From Roseovarius salinarum (GTDB lineage: Bacteria; Pseudomonadota; Alphaproteobacteria; Rhodobacterales; Rhodobacteraceae): a DNA stretch of 64,000 nt. The notes under the pieces were generated by a model. The model saw only the letters and a list, made by a program, of their open reading frames with translations. It was not told where the DNA came from and searched no databases. The stretch is from contig NZ_PHNT01000001.1 in NCBI RefSeq assembly GCF_002834145.1, positions 137,303-201,302 of the forward strand, given 5' to 3'. The first letter of the stretch is position 1; each line of letters begins with the position of its first letter. Positions 51,703-61,389 of this stretch are shown here, piece after piece. The position numbers and the translations under genes were made by a program.

Positions 51703-52995
51703 ATGGTCGACATCGCCACGCGCGTCTGGAACCACAAGTGGAAGATCGACCCGATCGTGCGGTCGCTGATCGACACGGATTTCTACAAGCTGCTGATGTG
51801 CCAGTCGGTCCTGCGCAACAGCCCCGACACGCATGTCACCTTCAGCCTGATCAACCGCGACACCTCCGTGCGCCTGGCCGATCTGGTGGACGAGGGCGAG
51901 CTGCGCGAACAGCTCGATCACATCCGCTCGCTCTCGCTCACCCGCGGGGAATCGACATGGATGCGCGGCAACACCTTCTACGGCAAGCGGCAGATGTTCA
52001 GCCCCGGGTTCATGGAGTGGTTCGAGAACCTGCGCCTGCCCCCCTACCACCTGGAGGTGCGCGACGGGCAGTACGAGCTGACATTCGAAGGGCCCTGGCC
52101 CGAGGTCATGCTGTGGGAAATCCCCGCGCTCGCCGTGCTGATGGAGCTGCGCTCGCGCGCGGTGCTGCACGACATGAAGCGGTTCGAGCTGCAGGTGCTC
52201 TATGCCCGCGCCATGACCAAGCTGTGGGAGAAGGTCGAGCACCTGCAACAGGTGCCCGGGCTGCGCATCGCCGATTTCGGCACCCGGCGGCGCCATTCCT
52301 TCCTGTGGCAGGACTGGTGCGTGCAGGCCATGCGCGAGGGGCTGGGCGAGGGCTTCGTCGGCACATCGAACTGCCTCATTGCCAAGAACCGCGACCTCGA
52401 GGCGATCGGCACCAACGCGCACGAACTGCCGATGGTCCACGCCGCGCTGGCCGACACCGACGATGAACTGCGGCAGGCCCCCTACAAGGTGCTCGCCGAC
52501 TGGCACGAGGAGCACTCGGGCAACCTGCGCATCATCCTGCCCGACACCTTCGGGTCGGAGAACTTCCTGCGCAACGCGCCCGACTGGCTGGCGGGCTGGA
52601 CGGGCATCCGCGTCGATTCGGGCGACCCGGTCGAGGGCGGCGAGCGCGCGATCCGCTGGTGGCAGGAGCGCGGCGAGGACCCGACCGAGAAGATGGTGAT
52701 CTTCTCCGACGGGCTGGACGCCGGCAAGATCGTCGCCCTGCACCGCCACTTCGCCGGCCGCTGCCGCCCGTCCTTCGGCTGGGGCACGCTGCTGACCAAC
52801 GATTTCCGCGGCCTGACCGCGGGCGACCGCCTCGCCCCCTTCAGCCTGGTGTGCAAGGCCGTCTCGGCCGAGGGCCGCCCCTGCGTGAAACTCTCGGACA
52901 ACCCCGAAAAGGCCACGGGGCCGGTTGACGAGATCGCACGCTACAAGCGGGTGTTCGGGGTGGGCGAACAGGAGGCGATGGAAGTGGAGGTGTGA
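51703..52995 (+). CDS. pncB: Nicotinate phosphoribosyltransferase
   Basis: This 430-residue enzyme condenses nicotinate with PRPP, with ATP hydrolysis, to nicotinate mononucleotide. The start [32 protein letters not shown] and [12 protein letters not shown] (with the phosphorylatable His) are diagnostic. The ATG at 51703 is preferred to an upstream start at 51604, whose extension lies outside the family. Together with pncA it completes nicotinamide salvage. Confidence 0.96.
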   Translation: MVDIATRVWNHKWKIDPIVRSLIDTDFYKLLMCQSVLRNSPDTHVTFSLINRDTSVRLADLVDEGELREQLDHIRSLSLTRGESTWMRGNTFYGKRQMFSPGFMEWFENLRLPPYHLEVRDGQYELTFEGPWPEVMLWEIPALAVLMELRSRAVLHDMKRFELQVLYARAMTKLWEKVEHLQQVPGLRIADFGTRRRHSFLWQDWCVQAMREGLGEGFVGTSNCLIAKNRDLEAIGTNAHELPMVHAALADTDDELRQAPYKVLADWHEEHSGNLRIILPDTFGSENFLRNAPDWLAGWTGIRVDSGDPVEGGERAIRWWQERGEDPTEKMVIFSDGLDAGKIVALHRHFAGRCRPSFGWGTLLTNDFRGLTAGDRLAPFSLVCKAVSAEGRPCVKLSDNPEKATGPVDEIARYKRVFGVGEQEAMEVEV

Positions 52996-53367
52996 AGGGG
53001 GGCGTCCGTCCGGCGCTCCCGCGTCGTCGCACCCCGAATGCCTTGGGCACGTCCTCGCGGCCGCCGAGCAAGCGTGGCTCGGGCAGGCGTAGGGCGGGCT
53101 TCAGCCCGCCAACCGGAAACAGAGCGGCAATCTCAACACCGAGTTTCGGCATGATGACAGGTTCGCGCCCGGCCCCGAGGGTGGGCGCGGCGGCGCTTGG
53201 TGCGGTATTTGCCGCGCGAGACGAAGTTGCGGCACTTGGAAGCCACGGGCTGTTTCGCGCCCGCCGTCGTGCTGCAAGCACGCCTACGGCGTAACGGGGG
53301 CGGGACCGGGCGCGAACCGGATCGAGAGCGATCCGGGCGCCGGATTGCCACCGGTTTACCCTTGGCT
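52996..53367. other. Intergenic stretch without a supported gene
   Basis: A gap of 372 bp between pncB and the convergent DUF1989 gene. Open frames exist on both strands but are Arg/Pro-rich shadows with no recognisable motifs. It contains the third GGCGGGC-TTCA-GCCCGCC palindrome (53093-53110) and otherwise I see nothing. Confidence 0.5.
53093..53110. repeat. Dispersed GGCGGGC-(4)-GCCCGCC palindrome, copy 3
   Basis: A 7-bp perfect stem with TTCA loop, about 100 bp after pncB. Same unit type as 22503-22520 and 37163-37182. Confidence 0.5.
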
Positions 53368-53979
53368 TCACCCCGCCACCACCTCGTAATGCACCTCCCG
53401 CGGCGTGCAGTCCGCGCCGTTCACGGGCAGCATGTCCTGCGGGCAGGTGGACATGACCACGATGCAATCCAGCATGGCGCGCAGGGTGACGTGGTCACCG
53501 GGGCGGCTTTCGGGGGCGGCCCAGCCCGTTGCGCCGTCGGCGTCGAGGGGGATGTTCATCCACAGGTTCAGCGGCGCGGGCGTGTGCACCGCGCGCGCGT
53601 CGATGGCGCGCAGGGCGGCGTGCAGGTTGTCGGTGCAGTTGTCGTGGTACCCGGTGCAGCCCAGCCCGGCGTAGCGGTGCACGTCGCAGGCGGCGATCAG
53701 CGTGTCGTGGGTGCCGGGCGCCGTGTCCTCCTCCAGCGTCAGGATCGGGCGGCGGCGGTTGCTGGGCAGCCCGTCGCCCCGCCGCGGGTGGATCCGGCCC
53801 AGCCCCGCGCGCAGGTGTTCCATCGACATCGCCTCGGCCATGTCGTCGGCGTTGAAGGCCCAGGTGTCCACCACCTGGCTGCCGTGGGTGTTGACGATGC
53901 GCAGGGCCTCGCCCGCGCGCAGCCGCACGGCCCGGCCGCGCCGGGGCGGCACCCGTTGCATGTCCTGGGTTCCGGTCAT
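53368..53979 (-). CDS. DUF1989 (urea carboxylase-associated) family protein
   Basis: This 203-residue DUF1989 protein has the core RIVNTHGSQVVDTWAFN, a Cys-containing GCTGYHDNCTDNLHAAL segment, NLWMNIPLDADG, and CPQDMLPVNG, all conserved in this family. Members accompany urea carboxylase or aminomethyl-transferase-like genes, and some have been linked to amine or guanidine metabolism. Here it sits at the end of the serine-cycle cluster, 29 bp after a small membrane protein. The ATG at 53979 follows GGGAGGA. Confidence 0.85.
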   Translation of the reverse strand: MTGTQDMQRVPPRRGRAVRLRAGEALRIVNTHGSQVVDTWAFNADDMAEAMSMEHLRAGLGRIHPRRGDGLPSNRRRPILTLEEDTAPGTHDTLIAACDVHRYAGLGCTGYHDNCTDNLHAALRAIDARAVHTPAPLNLWMNIPLDADGATGWAAPESRPGDHVTLRAMLDCIVVMSTCPQDMLPVNGADCTPREVHYEVVAG

Positions 53980-54008
53980 GTCAGATCCTCCCGAAGGCGC
54001 GGGGTCAA

Positions 54009-54431
54009 TCAGTAGGTGAAGGCCAGCGTCGCCAGCGCCGTGACGACGAGCAGCAGCACCGGCCCCGCCATCCCCATCGGCTTGACCGCCTTGGGCGGTG
54101 GCGTGCCGGCCTTGCGCGCGTGGCTCATCAGGTGTTGCGCCACGCCCATGTTGACCGTCAGCACCACGGCCACCGCGATCTTGGCCCAGAATGCCGTGCC
54201 GAAGCCGCCCCAGCCGCCGTAGTAGGCATAGACCAGCGCGATACCGGTGATCCAGAGCACCAGCAGCGACAGCGCCGAGATCCGCGCCAGCATGCGCTGC
54301 GCGGTCATGACCACGGGTTTCGCCGCAGCCTCCGCCGTGGCGAGCTGGCGGCCCAGCATGATGTTCGCCACCCCGCCGCCCAGCGCCAGCGCCAGCGCGA
54401 CGAAATGCAGGAATTTCAGACCGACCGTCAT
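54009..54431 (-). CDS. Four-helix membrane protein of unknown function
   Basis: This 140-residue protein has four hydrophobic helices (about 1-24, 42-68, 75-97, 117-138) and starts MTVGLKFLHFVALALA. It looks like small CopD/DUF2269-type membrane proteins, but no conserved His or Cys settles this. The ATG at 54431 follows GGAGG. It is on the same strand as, and 92 bp downstream of, mtkB. Confidence 0.65.
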   Translation of the reverse strand: MTVGLKFLHFVALALALGGGVANIMLGRQLATAEAAAKPVVMTAQRMLARISALSLLVLWITGIALVYAYYGGWGGFGTAFWAKIAVAVVLTVNMGVAQHLMSHARKAGTPPPKAVKPMGMAGPVLLLVVTALATLAFTY

Positions 54432-54523
54432 GCGCACCTCCACGCGGATCCGGCGGCCCGGGGCGGGCCGCCGCCATCCCGTGCATAACCTGCGACCGCG
54501 GCCGGGCCAACCGGCGTTTCGTC

Positions 54524-55414
54524 TCAGGCCGGTTGCGCCAGCATCCCCGCCACAGTGTCGCCGAAGGCCGAAGGCGTGGGCACGATCGTCACGCCCGCGT
54601 CCTCGAGGATCTCGACCTTTTCCTGCGCGGATTCGCCGAAGGCCGAGACGATGGCGCCCGCGTGGCCCATGCGCCGGCCCTTCGGCGCCGACAGTCCCGC
54701 GATGTAGGCCGCGACCGGCTTGGTCATGTGATCGCGGATGTAGGCGGCGGCGTCAGCCTCCTGCGGGCCGCCGATCTCGCCGACCATGACCACGGCATCG
54801 GTGTCGGGGTCGGCCTCGAACAGCTCGAGAATGTCGCGAAAGCTCGAGCCGTTGATCGGGTCGCCGCCGATGCCGACCGAGGTCGACACGCCGATACCGC
54901 GTGCCTGCATCTGGCTCGCGGCCTCGTAGCCCAGCGTGCCCGAGCGACCTATGATGCCCACGCGACCGGGCCTGTAGATGTGCGGCGGCATCAGGCCCGC
55001 AAATGCCTGGCCCGGCGTGATGATGCCCGCGCAGTTCGGCCCGATCAGCCGCATCCGCCGGTCGGCGCGGTAGCGGCGCATGTAGCGTTTCACCCGGATC
55101 ATGTCCTGCGCGGGGATTCCGTCGGCGATGCACACGCAGGTGCGGATGCCGCCGTCGGCGGCCTCCATGATGGCATCCGCCGCGAAGGGCGGCGGCACGA
55201 AGCAGATCACCAGATCGGCCCCGGTTTCGGCCACGGCACCCTTGACCGTGTTGAAGACCGGCAGGCCGTCGTGCAGCGTGCCGCCCTTGCCGGGCGTCAC
55301 CCCGCCCACGACGTTGGTGCCGTGGGCCATCATGTCCTTCGCGTGGAAGCTGCCGATGCGCCCCGTCAGCCCGGTGACCAGCACCCGCGTGTCCTTGTCG
55401 ATGAGAATGGCCAT
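54524..55414 (-). CDS. mtkB: Malate--CoA ligase (malate thiokinase) alpha subunit
   Basis: This 296-residue SucD-like subunit has a CoA-binding Rossmann part ([17 protein letters not shown]), [11 protein letters not shown], a [12 protein letters not shown] segment and the phosphohistidine loop [11 protein letters not shown]. Sequence alone cannot separate succinyl-CoA from malate-CoA synthetase, but the genes for malyl-CoA lyase, hydroxypyruvate reductase and serine-glyoxylate aminotransferase next to it make malate thiokinase of the serine cycle the best call. Its ATG overlaps the mtkA stop by one base (TGATG). Confidence 0.88.
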   Translation of the reverse strand: MAILIDKDTRVLVTGLTGRIGSFHAKDMMAHGTNVVGGVTPGKGGTLHDGLPVFNTVKGAVAETGADLVICFVPPPFAADAIMEAADGGIRTCVCIADGIPAQDMIRVKRYMRRYRADRRMRLIGPNCAGIITPGQAFAGLMPPHIYRPGRVGIIGRSGTLGYEAASQMQARGIGVSTSVGIGGDPINGSSFRDILELFEADPDTDAVVMVGEIGGPQEADAAAYIRDHMTKPVAAYIAGLSAPKGRRMGHAGAIVSAFGESAQEKVEILEDAGVTIVPTPSAFGDTVAGMLAQPA

Positions 55415-56601
55415 CACACCGCCTCCTCTGCCGTGATCGATGTCTTCCAGGCCGCCACGACCGCCTCGGCGGCCTCGGCCAGCGTGTCGGCCGTTGCGAT
55501 GTCCAGCCCGCTGTCGTCGAGGATGCGTTTGCCCTCGGCGACATTGGTGCCCGAGAGCCGCACCACCAGCGGCACGTCGAGGTCAAGCTCCTGCACCGCG
55601 CGCACGACCCCTTCGGCGATCCAGTCGCACCGGTTGATGCCCGCGAAGATGTTGACGAGGATCGCCTCGACGTTGGGGTCGTTCAGCACCGCCTTGAACG
55701 ACATGAGAACCCTGTCGGGCGAGGCGCCGCCGCCCACGTCGAGAAAGTTCGCCGGTTCGCCGCCGGCCATCTTGATCATGTCGAGCGTCGCCATCGCCAG
55801 ACCGGCGCCGTTGACGATGCAACCGATGCGCCCCTCGAGACCGATGTAGCTCAGCCCGCGGTCCTCGGCATAGGTTTCGCGCGGGTCCTCCTGGCTCTTG
55901 TCGCGCAACTCCGAGATGTCGGGGCGGCGGAACAGCGCGTTGTCGTCGAAGGCCATCTTGGCGTCCAGCGCCACGATCTCGCCCGCGCCGGTGACGACCA
56001 GCGGGTTGATCTCGACCATGGTGGCGTCGAGTTCGCGCAGCGCCCGGTAGCAGCCGGTGATCATCTTGACCGCCGCCGGGATGAGTGCCGGGTCGAGGTC
56101 GAGCTGGAAGGCGATCTCGCGCGCCTGGAAATTCTGCATGCCCACGGCCGGATCGACGACCGACCGGATGATGCTGTCGGGTTCGTTGGCCGAGATCTCC
56201 TCGATCTCCATGCCGCCGGCGGCGGAGGCGACGACCACCACCCGTTCCTCCTTCCGGTCCAGCACGAACCCGAGGTAGATCTCCTGCCGGATGTCGGTGG
56301 CCTCCTCGACGTAGAGCCGGCTGACCAGCTTGCCCTGCGGGCCGGTCTGGTGGGTGACCAGCTTGCGGCCGAGCATCCAGCTTGCGGCCTCCATCACCTC
56401 TTTCTCACAGCTGCAAACCCGGACGCCGCCGGCCTTGCCGCGGGCACCGGAATGGATCTGCGCCTTGACAACGCATCTCTCGCCGGAAAGCTCGTGCGCG
56501 CGGTACATCGCCTGCTCGGGCGAGTAGGCGATCCCGCCGCGCGGCACGCCCACGCCGAACTTCTGCAGAAGTTCCTTGGCCTGGTATTCGTGGATGTCCA
56601 T
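55414..56601 (-). CDS. mtkA: Malate--CoA ligase (malate thiokinase) beta subunit
   Basis: This 395-residue ATP-grasp SucC-like subunit begins [17 protein letters not shown] and contains [25 protein letters not shown] and [10 protein letters not shown] motifs. With MtkB it makes (S)-malyl-CoA from malate, ATP and CoA. The start at 56601 is the conserved Met; an upstream 16-codon extension is not in the family. mclA, whose product cleaves malyl-CoA, ends 13 bp upstream. Confidence 0.88.
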   Translation of the reverse strand: MDIHEYQAKELLQKFGVGVPRGGIAYSPEQAMYRAHELSGERCVVKAQIHSGARGKAGGVRVCSCEKEVMEAASWMLGRKLVTHQTGPQGKLVSRLYVEEATDIRQEIYLGFVLDRKEERVVVVASAAGGMEIEEISANEPDSIIRSVVDPAVGMQNFQAREIAFQLDLDPALIPAAVKMITGCYRALRELDATMVEINPLVVTGAGEIVALDAKMAFDDNALFRRPDISELRDKSQEDPRETYAEDRGLSYIGLEGRIGCIVNGAGLAMATLDMIKMAGGEPANFLDVGGGASPDRVLMSFKAVLNDPNVEAILVNIFAGINRCDWIAEGVVRAVQELDLDVPLVVRLSGTNVAEGKRILDDSGLDIATADTLAEAAEAVVAAWKTSITAEEAV

Positions 56602-56614
56602 CCCTTGCCTCCCT

Positions 56615-57568
56615 TCAATCCGCCGTGCCGCCGCGCGCGGCGATGGCATCGGCCACCGTCAGCACGTTGCGCGCCATGCGTTCGCTCGCCGCGTCGATCA
56701 TCTTGCCGTCCAGGCTGGCCGCGCCGCGCCCCTCGGCCTCGGCCTTCTGCAGCTCCTCGATGATGCGCCGGGCACGCGTCACCTCGGCCTCGGGCGGCGA
56801 GAAGACGGCGTTGGCCAGCTCGATCTGGCTGGGGTGGATGGCCCATTTCCCCTCGATCCCCAGCGCGGCGGCGCGCCTGGCCGACGCGGTATAGGCATCG
56901 GGGTCGGAGAAATCGCCGAAGGGGCCATCGACCGCGCGCAGCCCGTAGGCCCGGCAGGCCACGGTCATGCGCGAGAGCGCGAAATGCCACTGGTCGCCGG
57001 GGTAGTCGGGGTTGAGCCCGCCGATGACCACCGTGCGCGCGCGGTTGGAGGCGGCGTAATCGGCCACGCCGAAGTGCAGCGCCTCCAGCCGGCCGGGTGT
57101 CGCCGCGATCGCCTCGACGTTGGCCATGCCAAGCGCGGTCTCGATCAGCGCCTCCAGCCCGATGCGATGGGTCAGGCCGGTGGCGTCCTCGATCTGCGAC
57201 AGCAGGGTCTCCACGGTGTAGAGGTCGGCGGGCACGCCCACCTTGGGCACCAGGATGGTGTCGACCCGCGCGCCGGCCTGTTCGACGATCTCGACCACGT
57301 CCCGGTACATGTAGTGGGTGTCCAGCCCGTTGATCCGGATCGACACGGTCTTGCCCCGGGCCTGCCAGTCGATGGCGTTGAGCGCCTCGATGATGTTGGC
57401 GCGCGCCTTGATCTTGTCGGGCGGTGCGACGGCGTCCTCCAGGTCGAGGAAGACGTAGTCGGCCGCGCTGTCGGCGGCCTTCTCGATCATCTCCGGGTTC
57501 GATCCGGGCACCGCCAGCTCGGACCGTTGCAGGCGCTGGCGTTTCAGCGGGTGCAGCGTGTAGCTCAT
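56615..57568 (-). CDS. mclA: Malyl-CoA lyase, serine-cycle type
   Basis: This 317-residue CitE-like enzyme splits malyl-CoA to acetyl-CoA and glyoxylate. It shares the [42 protein letters not shown] and [11 protein letters not shown] motifs with characterised malyl-CoA lyases, including the Glu and Asp Mg ligands. It is clearly distinct from the Mcl1-type enzyme at 24186-25142, so this genome has two paralogues. It is in the order sgaA-hprA-mclA-mtkA-mtkB. Confidence 0.9.
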   Translation of the reverse strand: MSYTLHPLKRQRLQRSELAVPGSNPEMIEKAADSAADYVFLDLEDAVAPPDKIKARANIIEALNAIDWQARGKTVSIRINGLDTHYMYRDVVEIVEQAGARVDTILVPKVGVPADLYTVETLLSQIEDATGLTHRIGLEALIETALGMANVEAIAATPGRLEALHFGVADYAASNRARTVVIGGLNPDYPGDQWHFALSRMTVACRAYGLRAVDGPFGDFSDPDAYTASARRAAALGIEGKWAIHPSQIELANAVFSPPEAEVTRARRIIEELQKAEAEGRGAASLDGKMIDAASERMARNVLTVADAIAARGGTAD

Positions 57569-57607
57569 GTTGGGTCTCCTCCCTCGAATAGCGGCCCGTC
57601 GCGGCCG

Positions 57608-58579
57608 TCACGTCACCTGGTCCGGCGGGGTGTCGCCGGCAAAGAAGGCGCGCAGGTTCTCGACGGCCTTGAGGCCCATCGCCTCGCGCGTGGCCTGCGT
57701 GGCGCTGCCCAGGTGCGGCGCCAGCACGCAGGTGTCATGGGCCAGGAACCGCGCGTCGAGCGCCGGTTCGTTCTGGTAGACGTCCAGCCCCGCGCCCCCC
57801 AGCCGGCCGCTGTCCAGTGCGGCGAACAGGGCGTCCTCGTCCACCACGTCGCCGCGGGCGGTGTTGATCAGGATCGCGCCCGGCTTCATCGCGTCGAAGA
57901 CGCTTGCCCCGATCAGGTGGCGGGTTTCGGCCCCACCCGGGCAGTGCAGCGACAGGAAATCGGCCTGCGCGGCCACCTGTTCCACGGTGTCCACCTGCGT
58001 CGCACCGCAGGCGGCCAGTGTCTGGGTCGCCACCGGTGACCGGTTCTGGACGACGACCCGCATGCCAAAGCCGTGATGCGCGCGCCGGGCCATCGCCTGC
58101 CCGATCCGCCCGAAGCCCACGATGCCCAGCGTCGCGCCCGTTACCCTGGTGCCGACGAGGTGCGTGGGCCGCCAGCCCGCCCATTGCCCGGCCCGCAGTT
58201 CGCGTTCGCCCTCGCCGATGCGGCGCGCGGCGGCCAGCAGCAGGCCCATGGCCATGTCGGCCGTGCAGTCGGTCAGGACGCCGGGCGTGTTGGTCACGGC
58301 GATTCCGGCGGCGCGGGCACGGTCGAGGTCGATGTGGTTGAAGCCAACGCCGTAGTTCGCCAGCAGTTTCACGCGCCCTGCGGCCGTGTCGTAGAACGCC
58401 TCGGGAAGGTGATCGGACACCGTGGGCAGGATCGCGTCGTAACGCCCGGCCGCCGCGAGGAACTCGTCTCCGGTCATCGGGCGGTCGGGGTGGCGGAAGG
58501 TGGCATCGGCCACCTCCTCCAGCCGCGCCTCGGCGGCAGCGGGCCATGCCCGGGTGACCAGAACGCTTGGCCGGGCCAT
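57608..58579 (-). CDS. hprA: Hydroxypyruvate reductase / glycerate dehydrogenase
   Basis: This 323-residue D-2-hydroxyacid dehydrogenase has the NAD(P) motif GIVGFGRIGQA and catalytic residues in NTARGDVVDED (Arg), DVYQNEP (Glu) and LAPHLGSAT (His). Glyoxylate reductase activity is also common in the family. Its place between sgaA and the malyl-CoA genes supports reduction of hydroxypyruvate to glycerate in the serine cycle. The gene begins 2 bp after the sgaA stop. Confidence 0.9.
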   Translation of the reverse strand: MARPSVLVTRAWPAAAEARLEEVADATFRHPDRPMTGDEFLAAAGRYDAILPTVSDHLPEAFYDTAAGRVKLLANYGVGFNHIDLDRARAAGIAVTNTPGVLTDCTADMAMGLLLAAARRIGEGERELRAGQWAGWRPTHLVGTRVTGATLGIVGFGRIGQAMARRAHHGFGMRVVVQNRSPVATQTLAACGATQVDTVEQVAAQADFLSLHCPGGAETRHLIGASVFDAMKPGAILINTARGDVVDEDALFAALDSGRLGGAGLDVYQNEPALDARFLAHDTCVLAPHLGSATQATREAMGLKAVENLRAFFAGDTPPDQVT

Positions 58580-58581
58580 CG

Positions 58582-59772
58582 TCAGCCCCCCGCCGGGGTT
58601 GTGTCGCGGAAGTGTTCCTGGGCCGCCGCGATGCCCGATCCGGGTTCGATGCGCGCGCCGGCGTCGCGCAGTGCCATCTCGGCGGCCGAGATCGCGCCGC
58701 ACAGCATCACCGGGTTGAGCGAGCCGAGGTGCCCGATGCGGAAGGCGCGGCCTGCCAGCTGGCTCAGCCCGGACCCGAGCGAGGTCTGATAGGTGTAGTA
58801 GGCCGCCGAGATGACATCGCGGGCATCCACACCCTCGGGCGCGAAGATCGCCGACACGGTGTCGGAATGCCATTGCGGCCCCTGCGCGACCAGCGTGCAG
58901 CCATCCCAGGCCTGCACGGCGGCGCGCACGCCCGCCGCGAGCCGCGCGTGGCGTGCCCAGACGGTCTCAATGCCCGCATCCAGCAGCAGGTCGAGCGAGG
59001 TGCGCAGCCCGCGCAGCAACTGGGTGGCCGGCGTGTAGGGGAAATAGCCGGTGTCGTTGAGGCGGATCATGTCCTCGAAACTGAAGTAGCAGCGCGGCAT
59101 CGCGGCCTCGCCCAACGTCTTGTTGATGTCGAGCGCCTTGTCCGAAACGGCAAGGATCCCCAGGCCCGCGGGCAGCATGAATCCCTTCTGCGAGCCGGAA
59201 ACGGCAAGGTCGACGCCCCAGGCGTCCATCTCGAACTCGATCGAGGCGATGGAACTGACGCCGTCCACGAACAGCAGCGCCGGATGATCGGCGGCGTCGA
59301 GCGCCCGGCGCACCGCCGCGACGTCCGAGGCCACGCCGGTGGCGGTCTCGTTGTGGGTGACGAAAACGGCCTTGATGCGGTGTTCGGTGTCGGCTTCCAG
59401 CCGCGCGGCATAGTCCTCCACCGGCACGCCCTTGCCCCATTCGACGTCGATGACGTCGGGTTGCAGCCCCAGCCGCTCGGCCATGTCGGCCCAGAGCATC
59501 GAGAACTGGCCGAAACGCGACATCAGGACCCGGTCGCCCGGCTGCAGGGTGTTCTGGATCGCGGCCTCCCAGGCGCCGGTGCCCGAGGAGGGGAAGATGA
59601 AGACGCGCCCGCCATCCATCCGGTAGACTTTTCTGAGGTCGTCCAGCAGGCCGTGGACGAATTCGCCGAAGTCCGGCGCGCGCATGTCCTCCATAGGCAG
59701 GTTCATGGCCTGGCGGACGGGTTCGGGCAGGTTGGTCGGCCCGGGAACGAACAGGTGCTGGTGGCCGTTCAT
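58582..59772 (-). CDS. sgaA: Serine--glyoxylate aminotransferase
   Basis: This 396-residue class V PLP aminotransferase has its cofactor Lys in VSGSQKGFMLP, with FVPGPTNLPEPVRQAMN at the N terminus and FVTHNETATGV in the middle. It converts serine plus glyoxylate to hydroxypyruvate plus glycine, and heads the serine-cycle operon. Upstream on the other strand is a LuxR-type regulator. GGAGGAATT-like bases precede the start. Confidence 0.92.
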   Translation of the reverse strand: MNGHQHLFVPGPTNLPEPVRQAMNLPMEDMRAPDFGEFVHGLLDDLRKVYRMDGGRVFIFPSSGTGAWEAAIQNTLQPGDRVLMSRFGQFSMLWADMAERLGLQPDVIDVEWGKGVPVEDYAARLEADTEHRIKAVFVTHNETATGVASDVAAVRRALDAADHPALLFVDGVSSIASIEFEMDAWGVDLAVSGSQKGFMLPAGLGILAVSDKALDINKTLGEAAMPRCYFSFEDMIRLNDTGYFPYTPATQLLRGLRTSLDLLLDAGIETVWARHARLAAGVRAAVQAWDGCTLVAQGPQWHSDTVSAIFAPEGVDARDVISAAYYTYQTSLGSGLSQLAGRAFRIGHLGSLNPVMLCGAISAAEMALRDAGARIEPGSGIAAAQEHFRDTTPAGG

Positions 59773-60019
59773 TTCAATTCCTCCTCTTGCCCGCCCTGTA
59801 TTCCCGCGGCCGGACCCGCGCGAAACGCCCGCAAGCATGGTGCGCGGGGCAAATGGCACGGCCGCGGCACCGGACGGGTGGGGCGCCCTACCCACCCGGG
59901 CGGGCGCGGCCCGCCGGCATGCCGGTGCATACCGAAATTTCCTTTGATTTCATCGGTTTCCGGTTGTCTTGTGTCGTAATCTGGGCGGCTTGCGGGCAGC
60001 GAACGTGGTGGGTTGGGGC
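59773..60019. promoter_or_regulatory. Divergent control region between the serine-cycle operon and the LuxR-type gene
   Basis: A gap of 247 bp that must hold the promoters for both directions. I see no clean sigma-70 boxes; a relatively AT-rich patch lies at about 59935-59970. No large palindrome stands out. Confidence 0.4.
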
Positions 60020-60646
60020 ATGGGAGGACAAGACACGCAACAGCCCGAGGTCGTCGTCGCCGACCGCCAGCTCATCGTTTGCCAGGGGCTGGGCTCGCTC
60101 GTCGCGCAGATCGAGGCCGTGCGCCTGGGCGCCTACGCCACCGACACCGCCGGCCTGCGCAAGGCGCTCGCGGCGGCGCGCGGACCGTCGATCGTCATCC
60201 TCGGCGTGCGGCTGGCGGATTCCGACCTGACCCGAACGCTGGACATGTTGCGCGGCCAGCACCCTGACGCGATGGTCGTCGTGGTGGCAGAGGACAGCGA
60301 GTTCGCTTTCATCCGCGCTGCCATCAAGTCCGGCGCGAATTCCGTGTGCATGATGAGCCAGGTGCTCACGAGCCTGCCAAGGATCCTCGACAAGCTGGTG
60401 GCGGGGCATTCGATCGTGCCCACCGAGATCTTGCGCCGGCTGACCAGCGATCAGGCCGACAGCCTGTCGCGACGCGAACACGAGATCCTGGGCCTGCTGG
60501 CCGGCGGGCTGACCAATTTCCAGATCTCGGCGCGGCTCGGGCTGTCGGAGAACACGGTCAAGTACTACCTGAAGGCCATCTATCAGAAGCTCGAGGTGAA
60601 TTCCCGCGGCGGCGCGATCGCGAAATACGTCTCGGGCAACTACTGA
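60020..60646 (+). CDS. LuxR-family response-regulator-like protein with degenerate receiver
   Basis: This protein of about 208 residues has an N-terminal receiver-like domain and a C-terminal LuxR/NarL HTH ([20 protein letters not shown]...[15 protein letters not shown]). In the receiver, the phosphoacceptor position reads [12 protein letters not shown], with Gly62 where Asp is normal, and the acidic pair is reduced, so it should not be phosphorylated conventionally. No histidine kinase is adjacent. It is divergent from sgaA and may regulate C1 assimilation. Start is uncertain: ATG 60020 or slightly upstream. Confidence 0.85.
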   Translation: MGGQDTQQPEVVVADRQLIVCQGLGSLVAQIEAVRLGAYATDTAGLRKALAAARGPSIVILGVRLADSDLTRTLDMLRGQHPDAMVVVVAEDSEFAFIRAAIKSGANSVCMMSQVLTSLPRILDKLVAGHSIVPTEILRRLTSDQADSLSRREHEILGLLAGGLTNFQISARLGLSENTVKYYLKAIYQKLEVNSRGGAIAKYVSGNY

Positions 60647-61389
60647 CCTTCGGGCCGGCCTGCGCTTGCGGGGTCGGCCCCGAGCAGCAGGACCGGGCAC
60701 CGCGCGGCATCGACAAGGGCGCGCAGGCTTGCCGCATCGGCAAACGGCCCCGCGCGGATATCGGTGATGACGGCGGCGGCATAGGTCCGGCTCAGACCCG
60801 CCAGCAGCGCGTCGGGATCGGGAAAGGTGATACGCGTCTGGGGCGTGGCGGGGGCATCAGCTTCGTCGAGGGCGAATGCCACGGCCTCGGTGCCCAGCCC
60901 CCGCGCGACGGTGTCGGCAATGTCTCGGACCTCCTGCGCGGCATCGGGGTCGGCCGGGGACAGCCAGACGACCCGCCCGGCGCCTCTTTGCAGCCTGCCG
61001 TGCCCGATCAGGACCACGTCCCATTTCGGCGCCGCACCCACGATGTTCGCCACGAGATCGCCCGTCTGCTGATCGAAGCTCCATTCCACGCGACGGCGGC
61101 GCGCCAGCAGCTCCAGCTTTTCGCGGAACGCGCGCGCCTCGCGCTCGACCAGCCGTGCGGCCGCCTGCGGGCTGGGCGCGCCGGTGACCTCGCCGCCAAA
61201 GGTGACCAGCTTGCCGGCGGGGCGCTCGGAGAAGGACAGCCACGCCGGGTCCTCGACCATCAGCCCGCCAAGATCGCTGGCCATCTGCCGCAGCACGAGG
61301 ATCTCGGCCAGTTGCAGCGCGCTGGCAGCGTCGGCGAGGGATCCCGCGCCGATCAGCAGCCGCTTGCGCGTGATGGCCGGGCGGCTCAT
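60640..61389 (-). CDS. Protein of unknown function coupled to a Lon-related protease
   Basis: This 249-residue protein has no transmembrane helix. I recognise no family with certainty; it shows alternating strand/helix patterns and ends [12 protein letters not shown], like a universal-stress or nucleotide-binding fold repeated twice. Its ATG overlaps the protease stop as ATGA, so the two are translated together, and it may be an adaptor or substrate-related partner. Its stop overlaps the convergent LuxR-type gene by 7 bp. Confidence 0.6.
   Translation of the reverse strand: MSRPAITRKRLLIGAGSLADAASALQLAEILVLRQMASDLGGLMVEDPAWLSFSERPAGKLVTFGGEVTGAPSPQAAARLVEREARAFREKLELLARRRRVEWSFDQQTGDLVANIVGAAPKWDVVLIGHGRLQRGAGRVVWLSPADPDAAQEVRDIADTVARGLGTEAVAFALDEADAPATPQTRITFPDPDALLAGLSRTYAAAVITDIRAGPFADAASLRALVDAARCPVLLLGADPASAGRPEGQ

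Noticed and set aside
52996-53367. A hypothetical gene of about 100 codons after pncB
   Set aside because: The frame is Arg/Pro-rich, has no ribosome site, and contains a dispersed palindrome; treated as non-coding.
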